A stretch of DNA of 64,000 nt. Source: Microbacterium sp. BLY. GTDB lineage: Bacteria > Actinomycetota > Actinomycetes > Actinomycetales > Microbacteriaceae. The translations under genes were made by a program, and so were the position numbers. The notes beneath the pieces are model-generated. The model was not told the DNA's origin, made no database searches, and saw only the letters and a list, made by a program, of their open reading frames with translations. Every line of letters starts with the position of its first letter. The first letter of the stretch is position 1. The DNA lies in contig NZ_JAGKSR010000001.1 in NCBI RefSeq assembly GCF_017939615.1, positions 62,001 to 126,000 on the forward strand. Direction: 5' to 3'. This document shows positions 9,536 to 17,342 of the stretch, in pieces.

Positions 9536-10420
9536 TCAGTCGCGCGGGGAGAGGAGGTAGGCGTTCAACTCGTCCGTGAGGGCGGTGTCGACGGGGACCG
9601 GGGAGCCGTCGATCGCGGTGATGGCGGTCGCGAGGCGCACGCTCGACACGAGCCACGCGGCGTCCGCCTGAGTCAGATCCGCGGCAGGGATGCGGTCGTA
9701 CCCGACCTCGAAGCCCCGCGCGAGGAGGTGGTCGTACACGCTGAGCTGCGTGGTGCCGTGCAGGATCCCGCCGTTCGGGGCCGGTGTCGTGAACCGGTCG
9801 CCGACGCGCAGGATCAGCGAGGCCGTCGGAGCCTCCAGCACGAAACCGTCGCTGGACAGGAAGATCGCGTCGTCGGCTCCGCGGCGCTTGGCCTCGCGCA
9901 GGGCCGCCATGTTCACCGCATAGGACAGGGTCTTGGCGCCGAGAAGGAGCCAGGGCGCGCGCTCCGCCGCACCGAGGTCGTAGCCGCGGTCGAGAGTGAC
10001 GACCTTGACGCCGTCGCGGCGCACGGCCGTGAAATCCGCCGCGGGCGCCGCCGTCACCCAGGCGGTCGGCGTCGGCCCGTGTTCGACCCCCCGGCTGAGG
10101 ATGAGCTTGATGACCGACTCCCCCGGGCCGAGCTGGGACGCGGCCTCCTGGATCGCCTGCCGCCACTGCTCCCGGTGCGGAACCGGCAGGTCGCACAGAC
10201 GCGCGGAATGCGCCAGCCGCTCCAGATGCGGGATGACCTCCTGCGCGTGCCCGTCGATCACTCCGATGGACTCGAACACGCCATCGCCCCGCTGCGTGCT
10301 GAGCTCCCCGACGCTCAGGGCCGGGGCTGCGGCGTCCACCTGCGTGAAGGTTTCGGCGTAGTCGGCGCGCTGCTCGTCGGCGGCGACGGGATCGATCATG
10401 AGAGCGAAACGACGGGTCAT
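9536..10420 (-). CDS. aminotransferase class IV (PabC-like aminodeoxychorismate lyase)
   Basis: This is a fold-type IV PLP enzyme of 294 residues. The PLP lysine is K163 in LLLGAKTLSYAVN. Other family landmarks are RGDGVFESIGV near the N-terminus, and SSDGFVLEAPTASLILR and GGILHGTTQLSVYDHL. Members include aminodeoxychorismate lyase (folate synthesis), branched-chain and D-amino-acid aminotransferases. The position of this sequence among them cannot be settled by eye, although PabC is favoured for a stand-alone actinobacterial gene. A TAGGCT element six bases before ATG 10420 suggests a leaderless transcript. Confidence 0.85.
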   Translation of the reverse strand: MTRRFALMIDPVAADEQRADYAETFTQVDAAAPALSVGELSTQRGDGVFESIGVIDGHAQEVIPHLERLAHSARLCDLPVPHREQWRQAIQEAASQLGPGESVIKLILSRGVEHGPTPTAWVTAAPAADFTAVRRDGVKVVTLDRGYDLGAAERAPWLLLGAKTLSYAVNMAALREAKRRGADDAIFLSSDGFVLEAPTASLILRVGDRFTTPAPNGGILHGTTQLSVYDHLLARGFEVGYDRIPAADLTQADAAWLVSSVRLATAITAIDGSPVPVDTALTDELNAYLLSPRD

Positions 10421-10426
10421 GCCACG

Positions 10427-10432
10427 AGCCTA
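10427..10432 (-). promoter_or_regulatory. -10 element of the aminotransferase gene (leaderless)
   Basis: TAGGCT on the minus strand lies six bases upstream of ATG 10420, the spacing that places transcription start on or next to the start codon. Confidence 0.5.
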
Positions 10433-10464
10433 GGGCGCGGGGAATACCTCCCGCCTCCTCGCGT

Positions 10465-10560
10465 TACACTGGAGTGGCCGGGCCGCATAACCCCGGGCTC
10501 CAATTTTCGCCGCTGCGAGCGGCCTTCCGCCGAGAGGCGTTCTTGCGGCCCGGTCTTTCT
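10465..10560 (+). ncRNA. candidate structured small RNA, unassigned
   Basis: A TACACT -10 element (10465-10470) precedes a compact foldable block. CCGGGCCGCA (10478-10487) pairs perfectly with TGCGGCCCGG (10544-10553) to close it. Inside are the hairpin GCCGC-TGCGA-GCGGC and a short second hairpin built on GCC-GAGA-GGC. The closing stem is followed by the pyrimidine run TCTTTCTCT, as in an intrinsic terminator. No open reading frame fits, and it is not tRNA, SRP RNA, 6C or a riboswitch class I recognise. The strand is favoured by promoter and T-run but is not proven; no clear -35 is visible. An alternative is a 5' leader of the aminotransferase gene on the minus strand. Confidence 0.55.
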
Positions 10561-10575
10561 CTGTCCGGAGGCGGT

Positions 10576-11205
10576 TCAGGCCAGTGCGCCGGTGCGCCAC
10601 AGGGCAGCGGACGCCGCGAGGTCCTGCGCGTAGCTGCTCAGCCGCAGCGCCCGGGTCGTGAGCTCGCTGGCCCGCGCCGGCTCCGTCGGCTCGTAATCGT
10701 CGGCCGTGTGCGTCGCCCCCGAGGCCTGCACCCGGCAGAACGCCGCCGCCCGCTCCAGCGCCACGGCGAAATCGCCCCGGAAGGCGCCGCGGAGGATCGT
10801 GTCGATGAGGGTCACGAGCTCTTCGGGGCTCGCCGGCACGGGCGCTCCGGCGACGACGGCATCGGACGACGGCAGCTCGACACGGCCCCGGTCGTACAGG
10901 AGCGCCGCGGTCCGCGGGTCACCGTGGATGGCAAGCTGGAGGACGTACAGCCGCCAGAGCGAACCGGGAAGGGTGCGCGACGGCGCCTTCGACCACAGCT
11001 CCGCGATCTCGTCGATGCCGTGCTCGCTCGTGAAGGCGATGAGACGCTCGACGCTCGCACCGCTCTCGTCCTGGCGGACCCGGGTCAGCAGCGCGGACGC
11101 GGTGGCGTGCGCGACACGGGTCTCCTCGGCCGGATCATGGCCGCCGACGATGTTGTCGAAAGCGCTCGTCGGACGACGCACGGGGCGATGGTGCTGCTCG
11201 GGCAT
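10576..11205 (-). CDS. conserved hypothetical protein near sigK-rskA
   Basis: This encodes about 209 residues from ATG 11205 (MPEQHHRPVRRPTSAFDNIVG). GGAGGG directly precedes the start. The protein looks soluble and largely helical, with repeated alanine/leucine helices such as RVAHATASALLTRVR and SLWRLYVLQLAIHGDPRTAALLYDRG. No catalytic motif, signal peptide or membrane segment is visible. It lies 29 bases downstream of rskA on the same strand, so it may be part of the dipZ-sigK-rskA transcript. However, an AGGGTA (TACCCT on its strand) six bases before the start could be its own promoter. Confidence 0.75.
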   Translation of the reverse strand: MPEQHHRPVRRPTSAFDNIVGGHDPAEETRVAHATASALLTRVRQDESGASVERLIAFTSEHGIDEIAELWSKAPSRTLPGSLWRLYVLQLAIHGDPRTAALLYDRGRVELPSSDAVVAGAPVPASPEELVTLIDTILRGAFRGDFAVALERAAAFCRVQASGATHTADDYEPTEPARASELTTRALRLSSYAQDLAASAALWRTGALA

Positions 11206-11234
11206 CCCTCCAGGGTACGCCCCGCCCCGCACGC

Positions 11235-12023
11235 TCAGGCCGTCGGGATGACGATGACCGGGTCGGTGGTGGGGAGCCCGGACGGCGAGCCGCCCTCCTG
11301 CTCGACGGTGACCGCGATGGCGTCGCCCGCCTGCATCTCGCCCTCGAGGAGGGCCGTGGCCTCACCATCATCGACGTCGAACACGCCGGCGGCGATGGGG
11401 TCTTCGCCTCGGACGAACCACAGCTCGTACGTCCGCCCGTCGGCGACCTCGGGCAGCCCGTCCGTGACGAGGACGGCCTTGCCGACCGACCCCGACCAGT
11501 GCGCCGTGGCGGTCGCCCCGTCATCGAGTTCGACCGTGGCCTGCTGGGCGTCGTCCGCCGACTCGATCTCCTGCAGCGCGACGACGCTCGCGGGACGGTT
11601 CAGCTGGGCGTTCAGAGCGACAGCCCCGATGCCCACGCCGACGAGGAGCGCGAGGCATGCGGCGAGCGCGAACGCGATCCGGGTCCAGCGTCGGGGCGTG
11701 CGGGGTGCGGGCTCGTCGGCGGAGACGACACTCTCGGCCTCTGGCACCTCACGAGGGGAATCAGGGGCCGGGGCGGATGCATCGCCGTGCGGGGTCTGGG
11801 GAGTCTGGGCGATCTGCGCGAGCAGAGCCGCACGGATGCCGGCGGGCGGGGCGACGGGGGCCACGCCGTCGCCGAGGAGCGCAGCCGTCTCGGCGTCGCG
11901 CTCGGTCGTCGCCGCCCACTCCGGATGCTCGGCGAGAGCGCGCCGGTACCGGCGCTCGTCGTCCGCCGACAGCGCGTGGAGCGCGGCACCTGCCGCGAGC
12001 TCTTCGAAGTCCTTCTCGTTCAT
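11235..12023 (-). CDS. rskA: anti-sigma-K factor RskA
   Basis: RskA is a single-span membrane protein that holds SigK inactive until it is cleaved. The 262-residue product has an N-terminal cytosolic sigma-binding region (residues 1-70, MNEKDFEELAAGAALHALS). A proline/serine-rich linker, one transmembrane segment (about 115-137) and an extracytoplasmic RskA domain (GKAVLVTDGLPEVADGRTYE, then LWFV) follow. The start codon overlaps the sigK stop by four bases (ATGA), the usual pairing of an ECF sigma factor with its anti-sigma factor. Confidence 0.93.
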   Translation of the reverse strand: MNEKDFEELAAGAALHALSADDERRYRRALAEHPEWAATTERDAETAALLGDGVAPVAPPAGIRAALLAQIAQTPQTPHGDASAPAPDSPREVPEAESVVSADEPAPRTPRRWTRIAFALAACLALLVGVGIGAVALNAQLNRPASVVALQEIESADDAQQATVELDDGATATAHWSGSVGKAVLVTDGLPEVADGRTYELWFVRGEDPIAAGVFDVDDGEATALLEGEMQAGDAIAVTVEQEGGSPSGLPTTDPVIVIPTA

Positions 12024-12622
12024 GCCGTCACCCCCATCGCCGTGCGGAGACGGGTCAGCCCGTCTCTCATCCGTGTCTTGATCGTTCCGAGCGGTGCTCC
12101 CACGAGCGCCGCGATCTCGTTCTGACTGTAACCGCCGTAGTAGGCGAGGACGAGCGCCTCCCGCTGGGCCTCCGGGAGACCCGTCAGCGCCGCGACGACC
12201 CGCTCACCCTCGATGCCCAGCTCGACCCGTTCCGCCACGCTGTCGTGCGCGACGCCGAGGTCTCGGTAGCCGGCTCGCACGTCCCGGTCCGCACTCGACT
12301 GCGATGCCCGCACCCGATCCACGGCCCGTCGATGTGCGATCGTCATCACCCATGTCCGTCCCTGTCCCTTGTTCGGAGCGAACCGGGAAGCGGATTGCCA
12401 GATCTCCAGGAAGACCTCCTGCAGCACCTCCTCGCTCTGCGCGCGGTTCACGAGGACGCGGAGGATGAGGCCGAAGACACGGGAGGAGAGGGAGTCGTAC
12501 AGCGCCGCGAAGGCAGCCTGATCACCGGAGGCGACGCGGACGAGGAGGTCGGCGACAGCATCCTGCGGCGCCGCCCCGTCCTCGGGGACGTCCATCCCAT
12601 CGATGACCATCTCCATAAGCAT
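12020..12622 (-). CDS. sigK: ECF sigma factor SigK
   Basis: This is a group 4 sigma factor of 200 residues. Region 2 spans about 35-100 (AFAALYDSLSSRVFGLILRV, then SEEVLQEVFLEIWQSA). Region 4 spans about 140-195 (LPEAQREALVLAYYGGYSQN, then EIAALVGAPLGTIKTRMRDG). ATG 12622 is supported by GGGAGGAG seven bases before it, although further ATGs follow closely. It lies 31 bases after dipZ and overlaps rskA. In mycobacteria SigK controls the fasciclin antigens MPT70/MPT83 and DipZ, the same partners that surround it here. Confidence 0.93.
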   Translation of the reverse strand: MLMEMVIDGMDVPEDGAAPQDAVADLLVRVASGDQAAFAALYDSLSSRVFGLILRVLVNRAQSEEVLQEVFLEIWQSASRFAPNKGQGRTWVMTIAHRRAVDRVRASQSSADRDVRAGYRDLGVAHDSVAERVELGIEGERVVAALTGLPEAQREALVLAYYGGYSQNEIAALVGAPLGTIKTRMRDGLTRLRTAMGVTA

Positions 12623-12653
12623 GCCGTATCTCCTCCCTCTTCCCGTGCAGACG

Positions 12654-14366
12654 TCACCCGAATGTGAACGAATAGACCTCGACGTCGGCCGGGACCTCGA
12701 GCGTGAGCGTGCCCTTCGCGATGTCGTCCTGCGAGATCAGACCGTAGGAGCGCGGCGTGCCGTCGATCCGGATCGTCTGCTCGTCGCCGTCCTCGTCGCG
12801 GACCACGACGTCACCAGACCCCGCGACGACCATCCGCACCTCCGCCGCGCGGTACTCGAGGCGGATGCGTCCGTCGTCGGCCGCCGGGGTGACGTACTGG
12901 GTCTCCACGGTCCAGTCGCCGTCCAGCGCGAAGCTGTCGTCGGGCTGGTCTTCGGGGAAGGTGAAGCTGCCGTCGCCGCGACGGTACTCGTCCCCGCCGC
13001 CGTAGTTGACGTCCTTCGAGGACCCGAGGAAGGTCTCCCGTGTCGTGGCCCCCACGTCGGGGGTCTCGTCCTTCACGTCCGTGGCGGCGGGGAGCTCGAC
13101 GTCGGGGTCGGCGTCCTGCAGCAGTTCGCGGATCATGGCCTCCGTCGCGGCATAGTTGCCCTCGCCGAAGGAGATGTGGCGGACCGTGCCCTCCGCGTCG
13201 ATGAGGTAGTGCGCGGGCCAGTACCGGTTGCGGTAGTTGGTCCAGGTCGAGAGCGTGTTGTCGAGCGCGACCGGGTACTCGATGCCGAAGTCGCGGGCAC
13301 CGGCGGCGACGTTCCCCGGATCCTTCTCGAACGCGTACTCGGGCGAGTGGATGCCGATCACCTGCAGTCCCGCGTCGCGGTACGTCTCGTCCCACGCCAC
13401 CACGTGCGGGATGGAGCGCTGGCAGTTGATGCAGGAGTACGCCCAGAAGTCGATGAGGACGACCTGCCCGCGCAGGTCCTTCAGATCGATCCCCTCCCCG
13501 TCCGGCGTGTTCAGCCACTGCTGGATGCCCTTGATGGACGGAGCGGTCCCGCAGGACTCGAGTTCGGTCGCGCCGTTCGTGCACTGGTCGAGGTCTTTGT
13601 TCTCCTCGTTCACCAGGCCCCCGAGATCCAGGGCATCCTGCACCTGCTCGGAGTCGGCGATCTGCTCCTGCAGCGGCGCCGTGTAGTCCGGCAGGAGGCG
13701 CTGCAGCGCCTGCGGCACGTTGAAGACGAGACCCACGGCGAGCGCGATCATCGCGACGCCGGCGGCGATGCGGAGGGCGCGCTCCTTGGTGCGGAAGGCA
13801 CGGATTCGCTCCACGACGCTGCGCCCGGCGAGGGCGAAGACCAGCAGCGGCACGGCGACGCCGATCGCGAACGACACGGTGAGCAGCACCGTCCCCACCC
13901 CGACCTGGCCGGTGGAGCCGGCGACGATGATGGCCGCCAGCACCGGGCCCGCGCAGGGGACGAACACGGCTCCGAGAGCGAGACCGACCCCGAACCCGTT
14001 GCCCCGGTTCTTCACCTCACGCTGGCCGAAGCGCTGGAACGGCCGCTCTAGGATGTGCTGGAACCGCGGCACGATCAGTCCGACGCCGATGACGACGAGG
14101 ACCGCGATGCCGACCCAGCGGATGATGTCCTGCGGCAGGTTCAGCAGGCCGAGGATGAGCGATCCCGCGAGCGTCACCAGTGTGAAGCTCAGCACGAGCC
14201 CGGCGATGACGAAGTACGGGCGGCTGCGCTTCGCGGGAACCGCCTCCCCGTCATAGGACGCCGATTGCGCGCCACCCGTGAGGAAGATCACCGGCAGCAC
14301 GGGCAGGATGCACGGCGAGATACCGGTGATGAGCCCGCCGAGCAGGCCGATGATGATCAGGTCCAT
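12654..14366 (-). CDS. dipZ: DipZ-like protein: CcdA membrane domain plus thioredoxin domain
   Basis: The product is 570 residues from ATG 14366. The N-terminal half (to about residue 240) has six or more membrane segments of the CcdA/DsbD family with the conserved ISPCILPVLPVIFLTGG. An extracytoplasmic thioredoxin-like domain follows, with C312-I-N-C315 in WAYSCINCQRSIPHV. A C-terminal beta-rich domain ends the protein. The expected role is passing electrons across the membrane to keep secreted disulfides reduced. The gene faces the fasciclin lipoprotein across a shared promoter region and is followed by sigK. Confidence 0.93.
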   Translation of the reverse strand: MDLIIIGLLGGLITGISPCILPVLPVIFLTGGAQSASYDGEAVPAKRSRPYFVIAGLVLSFTLVTLAGSLILGLLNLPQDIIRWVGIAVLVVIGVGLIVPRFQHILERPFQRFGQREVKNRGNGFGVGLALGAVFVPCAGPVLAAIIVAGSTGQVGVGTVLLTVSFAIGVAVPLLVFALAGRSVVERIRAFRTKERALRIAAGVAMIALAVGLVFNVPQALQRLLPDYTAPLQEQIADSEQVQDALDLGGLVNEENKDLDQCTNGATELESCGTAPSIKGIQQWLNTPDGEGIDLKDLRGQVVLIDFWAYSCINCQRSIPHVVAWDETYRDAGLQVIGIHSPEYAFEKDPGNVAAGARDFGIEYPVALDNTLSTWTNYRNRYWPAHYLIDAEGTVRHISFGEGNYAATEAMIRELLQDADPDVELPAATDVKDETPDVGATTRETFLGSSKDVNYGGGDEYRRGDGSFTFPEDQPDDSFALDGDWTVETQYVTPAADDGRIRLEYRAAEVRMVVAGSGDVVVRDEDGDEQTIRIDGTPRSYGLISQDDIAKGTLTLEVPADVEVYSFTFG

Positions 14367-14390
14367 GAGGTCCTCGTCTCTGTCGGGGGC

Positions 14391-14419
14391 TGTTCGCGCC
14401 GACCCCCCGCAGCGGATTG
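14391..14419 (-). promoter_or_regulatory. SigK-like promoter of dipZ-sigK-rskA
   Basis: On the minus strand, CAATCC (14414-14419), a 17-base spacer and CGAACA (14391-14396) resemble the mycobacterial SigK consensus CCATCC / CGAATA. A perfect palindrome GATCGGATCCGATC (14420-14433) lies right beside the -35. Confidence 0.55.
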
Positions 14420-14455
14420 GATCGGATCCGATCTCAGAGAATCTCGAAATTCCTC

Positions 14456-14483
14456 CCATCCGATCCGCGGAGGCTTCCGAACA
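14456..14483 (+). promoter_or_regulatory. SigK-like promoter of the fasciclin lipoprotein
   Basis: CCATCC at 14456-14461, a 16-base spacer and CGAACA at 14478-14483 match the mycobacterial SigK promoter pattern with one mismatch in the -10. Transcription would start near 14490, about 45 bases before the ATG. Confidence 0.65.
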
Positions 14484-14533
14484 GCCCTCGACGCCACGGA
14501 GAGGCCGTGGCCGGAGTTTCGAAGGAGCTCGAC

Positions 14534-15193
14534 ATGTTCAGCACCAAGAAGAAGGTCACCGCAGCAGTCACCCTGGGTCTTGCGAGCGCATTCCTGCTCT
14601 CGGCATGTTCCATGGGCAGCGGAACCAGCACGGAGGAGTCGTCGGAGCCGACGACGCCGGAGTCGTCGGAGTCGACGCCGATGGAGATGGATCCCGCCGC
14701 GAACCTCGTCGGTCCCGGGTGCGCGGCGTACGCCGAAGAGGTCCCGGATGGCGCCGGCTCCATCCAGGGCATGTCCCAGGACCCGGTGGCGGTCGCCGCC
14801 TCGAACAACCCGATGCTGACGACGCTCGTCTCGGCCGTGAGCGGTGAGCTCAACCCCGACGTGAACCTCGTCGACACGCTGAACGGCGACGAGTTCACCG
14901 TCTTCGCCCCGGTCGACGACGCCTTCGCGAAGATCGACCCCGCGACGATCGAGACGCTGAAGACCGACAGCGACCTGCTGACCTCGATCCTCACCTACCA
15001 CGTGGTCCCCGGCCAGATCGAGCCGTCCGACATCGAGGGCATGCACACGACCGTCCAGGGCGCCGACCTCGAGGTGACCGGCAGCGGCGACGAGTGGATG
15101 GTCAACGACGCCAACGTCATCTGCGGTGGCGTGCAGACCGCGAACGCGACCGTGTACCTCATCGACTCGGTCCTGATGCCCCCGGCTGAGTAA
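14534..15193 (+). CDS. fasciclin-domain lipoprotein (MPT83/MPT70-like)
   Basis: This is a secreted lipoprotein of 219 residues. The signal peptide ends in LLSACS (lipidated C25) and is followed by an acidic Ser/Glu/Thr/Pro linker. One fasciclin (FAS1) domain covers about 80-218, with [19 protein letters not shown] and [20 protein letters not shown] 14534 follows GAAGGAG at 14521-14527. Such proteins mediate surface contacts in mycobacteria, where they are SigK targets and substrates linked to DipZ. Two extra cysteines ([10 protein letters not shown] and VICGGV) could form a disulfide, consistent with the adjacent thiol-disulfide protein. Confidence 0.94.
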   Translation: MFSTKKKVTAAVTLGLASAFLLSACSMGSGTSTEESSEPTTPESSESTPMEMDPAANLVGPGCAAYAEEVPDGAGSIQGMSQDPVAVAASNNPMLTTLVSAVSGELNPDVNLVDTLNGDEFTVFAPVDDAFAKIDPATIETLKTDSDLLTSILTYHVVPGQIEPSDIEGMHTTVQGADLEVTGSGDEWMVNDANVICGGVQTANATVYLIDSVLMPPAE

Positions 15194-15266
15194 GCCAGGG
15201 ATGGTGCCGGCTACCCGACCGGCACACGGCCTCCCCTGTCGTCAGGAGGGACACGGGAGAGGTGAA

Positions 15267-15299
15267 GGGGCCGTCGGCGGCTGTGGCGCCGACGGCCCC
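15267..15299 (+). terminator. terminator after the fasciclin gene
   Basis: A perfect 13-bp stem, GGGGCCGTCGGCG at 15267-15279 with CGCCGACGGCCCC at 15287-15299, encloses a seven-base loop. There is no T-run, which is common for actinobacterial terminators. Confidence 0.75.
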
Positions 15300-15326
15300 T
15301 CGTCGTGCGCCCTAGACTGGGGGCAC

Positions 15327-15399
15327 GGGCCTCTAGCTCAGTTGGCAGAGCATCGGACTTTTAATCCGCGGGTCGTGGGTTCGAGCCCCACGGGGCCCA
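15327..15399 (+). tRNA. tRNA-Lys (anticodon TTT)
   Basis: The cloverleaf folds with acceptor stem GGGCCTC / GGGGCCC, D-arm GCTCAGTTGGCAGAGC, anticodon loop CTTTTAA and T-arm GTGGGTTCGAGCCCCAC. CCA is not fully encoded. A TAGACT -10 lies at 15313-15318. Confidence 0.97.
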
Positions 15400-15407
15400 C
15401 CGCATCC

Positions 15408-15872
15408 TCAGTCCTCCCCGCCGTCCTTCCCGGCGAGTAGGTCGTCGCGGATCCCGCCGACGCCGTCCGGCAACGTCTCGCCGTGCAGTACGAAGTCGGG
15501 CGCCTCGGGGCTTCCCCCGATGCCGCACACCGCGACGTTGTCCTGGCCGCCGATCGTCTCCGGCACGGCCACGAACCACACTCCCGGCTGTTCGAGCCAC
15601 TCGGTGGTCGCCATGTCCGCGAAGAACGTCGCGTTCGGAGAGGTCGAGCGCACCTTCTCGGTGCACAGTGAGACGAGCTGTCCCTTCGTGAATGCTCCGG
15701 CCGTCGGGGGCGCGGCCGTCGTGGTGGGCGTCGGCGACGTGTCGGGCGTCGGCGACGACGAGGGCGCGGGCGATGCAGGGGAGGTCGCGGTCGGAGTGGG
15801 CTCCGGGGTCGGCGTGCAGCCGGCGAGGACGATCAGCACCGGAACGAGGAGGAGGGCGGGACGGAGGCGCAT
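15408..15872 (-). CDS. small secreted lipoprotein of unknown function
   Basis: This encodes about 154 residues from ATG 15872 (MRLRPALLLVPVLIVLAGCT), with a clear lipobox and lipidated C19. A long Thr/Pro/Ser-rich linker (about 20-60) is followed by a small domain with three cysteines. The pair in VSLCTEKVR and NVAVCGIGGSPEAP probably forms a disulfide. No known family is recognised. TACGAT six bases upstream of the ATG suggests a leaderless message. The gene converges on tRNA-Lys. Confidence 0.8.
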   Translation of the reverse strand: MRLRPALLLVPVLIVLAGCTPTPEPTPTATSPASPAPSSSPTPDTSPTPTTTAAPPTAGAFTKGQLVSLCTEKVRSTSPNATFFADMATTEWLEQPGVWFVAVPETIGGQDNVAVCGIGGSPEAPDFVLHGETLPDGVGGIRDDLLAGKDGGED

Positions 15873-15878
15873 GACGGG

Positions 15879-15884
15879 ATCGTA
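15879..15884 (-). promoter_or_regulatory. -10 element of the lipoprotein gene (leaderless)
   Basis: TACGAT on the minus strand is six bases upstream of ATG 15872. Confidence 0.45.
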
Positions 15885-16030
15885 TCGACTCCGCCGGTCT
15901 GTTCGCCTCAGCGCGGCCGCTCCTGTATCACCGTCGCTTCCGGCTGGCCACCCCCTGGTGAGTCCCGGCGGCCCGCGAGAGGGTCGAGGAGTCCCCGGAA
16001 CAGGGCGACTTCCCACCGAAAGGACGGACC

Positions 16031-16576
16031 ATGACTCTCACCGGCAATCGCGTGGCATTCCTGGCGACGGACGGCTTCGAGGACAGCGAGCTCACGAGCC
16101 CCTGGGATGCCGTGACGACCGAAGGGGCGAGCGCGACGCTCATCGCCCCGGACGGCGCGGCCATCACCGGCAAGAACGGCCACGAGCAGGCGGTCGACCT
16201 GAAGGCCGCGGACGCGTCTGCCGACCAGTTCGACGCCCTCGTGCTGCCCGGCGGCGTCGTGAATGCCGATCACCTCCGCATGGACCAGGCCTCCATCGAC
16301 CTCGCCCGCGCGTTCTTCGAGCAGCACAAGCCCGTGGGCGTCATCTGCCACGGGGCCTGGATCCTCATCGAGGCCGGTGTCGTGGACGGCCGGACGATCA
16401 CGAGCTACCCCAGCCTGAAGACCGACCTCCGCAACGCCGGCGCCAGCTGGGTGGACGAAGAGGTCGTCGTCGACGAGGGCCTCGTCTCCAGCCGCACCCC
16501 CGACGACCTCCCGGCGTTCAACGCCAAGCTGGTCGAGGAGATCGGCGAAGGCAAGCACGCGGGCCAGACCGCCTGA
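16031..16576 (+). CDS. DJ-1/PfpI family protein
   Basis: The 181-residue protein has the class I glutamine-amidotransferase-like fold. C106 in the nucleophile elbow GVICHGAW is followed by H107, and E18 in TDGFEDSELTSP is the conserved acidic residue. Relatives include general stress protein 18, PfpI and deglycase-like enzymes, so a stress or glyoxal-detoxifying role is possible but not shown. The start follows GAAAGGA at 16018-16024. It converges with the CGNR gene, with three bases between the stop codons. Confidence 0.9.
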   Translation: MTLTGNRVAFLATDGFEDSELTSPWDAVTTEGASATLIAPDGAAITGKNGHEQAVDLKAADASADQFDALVLPGGVVNADHLRMDQASIDLARAFFEQHKPVGVICHGAWILIEAGVVDGRTITSYPSLKTDLRNAGASWVDEEVVVDEGLVSSRTPDDLPAFNAKLVEEIGEGKHAGQTA

Positions 16577-16579
16577 CGT

Positions 16580-17098
16580 TCAACTGACGCGCGCCCGATG
16601 GCGCCGCACGGCCGCCCGGTTCGCGCACCTCACGGAGCAGAACCGCTGGCGGCCGTTGCGCGTCACGTCCGCGACGACGTTGGTGCAGGGCGGGGCGTCG
16701 CAACGACCGAGGCGGTTCATCCCCCTGGTCACGAGATGCAGGGCGGTGCCGAGGTTGATGATGGCGCGCAGCACGAAGGGCAGCGAGCGCACGTCGTCCC
16801 GATAGTGCAGGTGCCATCCCTCGTCATCGTGGTTGGTGAGTCGCGGATAGGCACCGGCGGCCGCGAGCTGCGCGTTCAGCAGGACGGCACGCGCATCGGC
16901 GTCGGGCTCGTCGACGATCGTGAGCCAGTCGTCGATCACCGCGCGCACCGCGGCATGATCGTCGGGTGCCGGCGGGAAGGTCTGCGTCATCCCCAGCGCG
17001 AGGGTGCGCTCCTCGATCCCGGCGCGGTCGGCCGGCCACTCGTTCGCGAGGGAGGCGGCGAGCAGAACCGCATACTCGCCGTAAGGGTTGAGATGCAT
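16580..17098 (-). CDS. CGNR zinc-finger / ABATE-domain protein
   Basis: The 172-residue protein has an N-terminal ABATE-like helical region (about 1-120) and a C-terminal zinc finger. The cysteines C133, C138, C154 and C158 are seen in RCDAPPCTN and FCSVRCANR. The family's CGNR box reads CANR here. A basic tail (AAVRRHRARVS) follows. It is presumed to be a transcriptional regulator because many family members are annotated so, but no target is known. It is divergent from a small gene with only 25 bases between starts. Confidence 0.85.
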   Translation of the reverse strand: MHLNPYGEYAVLLAASLANEWPADRAGIEERTLALGMTQTFPPAPDDHAAVRAVIDDWLTIVDEPDADARAVLLNAQLAAAGAYPRLTNHDDEGWHLHYRDDVRSLPFVLRAIINLGTALHLVTRGMNRLGRCDAPPCTNVVADVTRNGRQRFCSVRCANRAAVRRHRARVS

Positions 17099-17123
17099 AA
17101 GACCATTACATCACGCTGGTGTC

Positions 17124-17342
17124 ATGGCCTCCACCGACACCCTCCCGCTCCCCCGCCTCGCCCCCTCCCCCGAAGTCCACGAGCACGCCTGGCTCGTCGA
17201 ATCGCGCCACGCCACCAGCGACGGCACCGTGCTCTACGTCCGGTGCACGGAGTGCCCGGCCCGCCGCGTCGACCTCGTCGACCGCCCGCAGTCGCCCCCG
17301 GCGGCGCTGAGCCGCACGGTGCTCACGCCGTCAGAGCGATGA
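17124..17342 (+). CDS. small hypothetical protein with CxxC
   Basis: This encodes about 72 residues starting MASTDTLPLPRLAPSPEVHE. A short motif VRCTECPARR may bind metal. No domain is recognised. Its 3' end overlaps the 3' end of the convergent DUF1697 gene by about 20 bases. ATG 17124 is preferred to an upstream in-frame start that would overlap the divergent CGNR gene. Confidence 0.6.
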   Translation: MASTDTLPLPRLAPSPEVHEHAWLVESRHATSDGTVLYVRCTECPARRVDLVDRPQSPPAALSRTVLTPSER

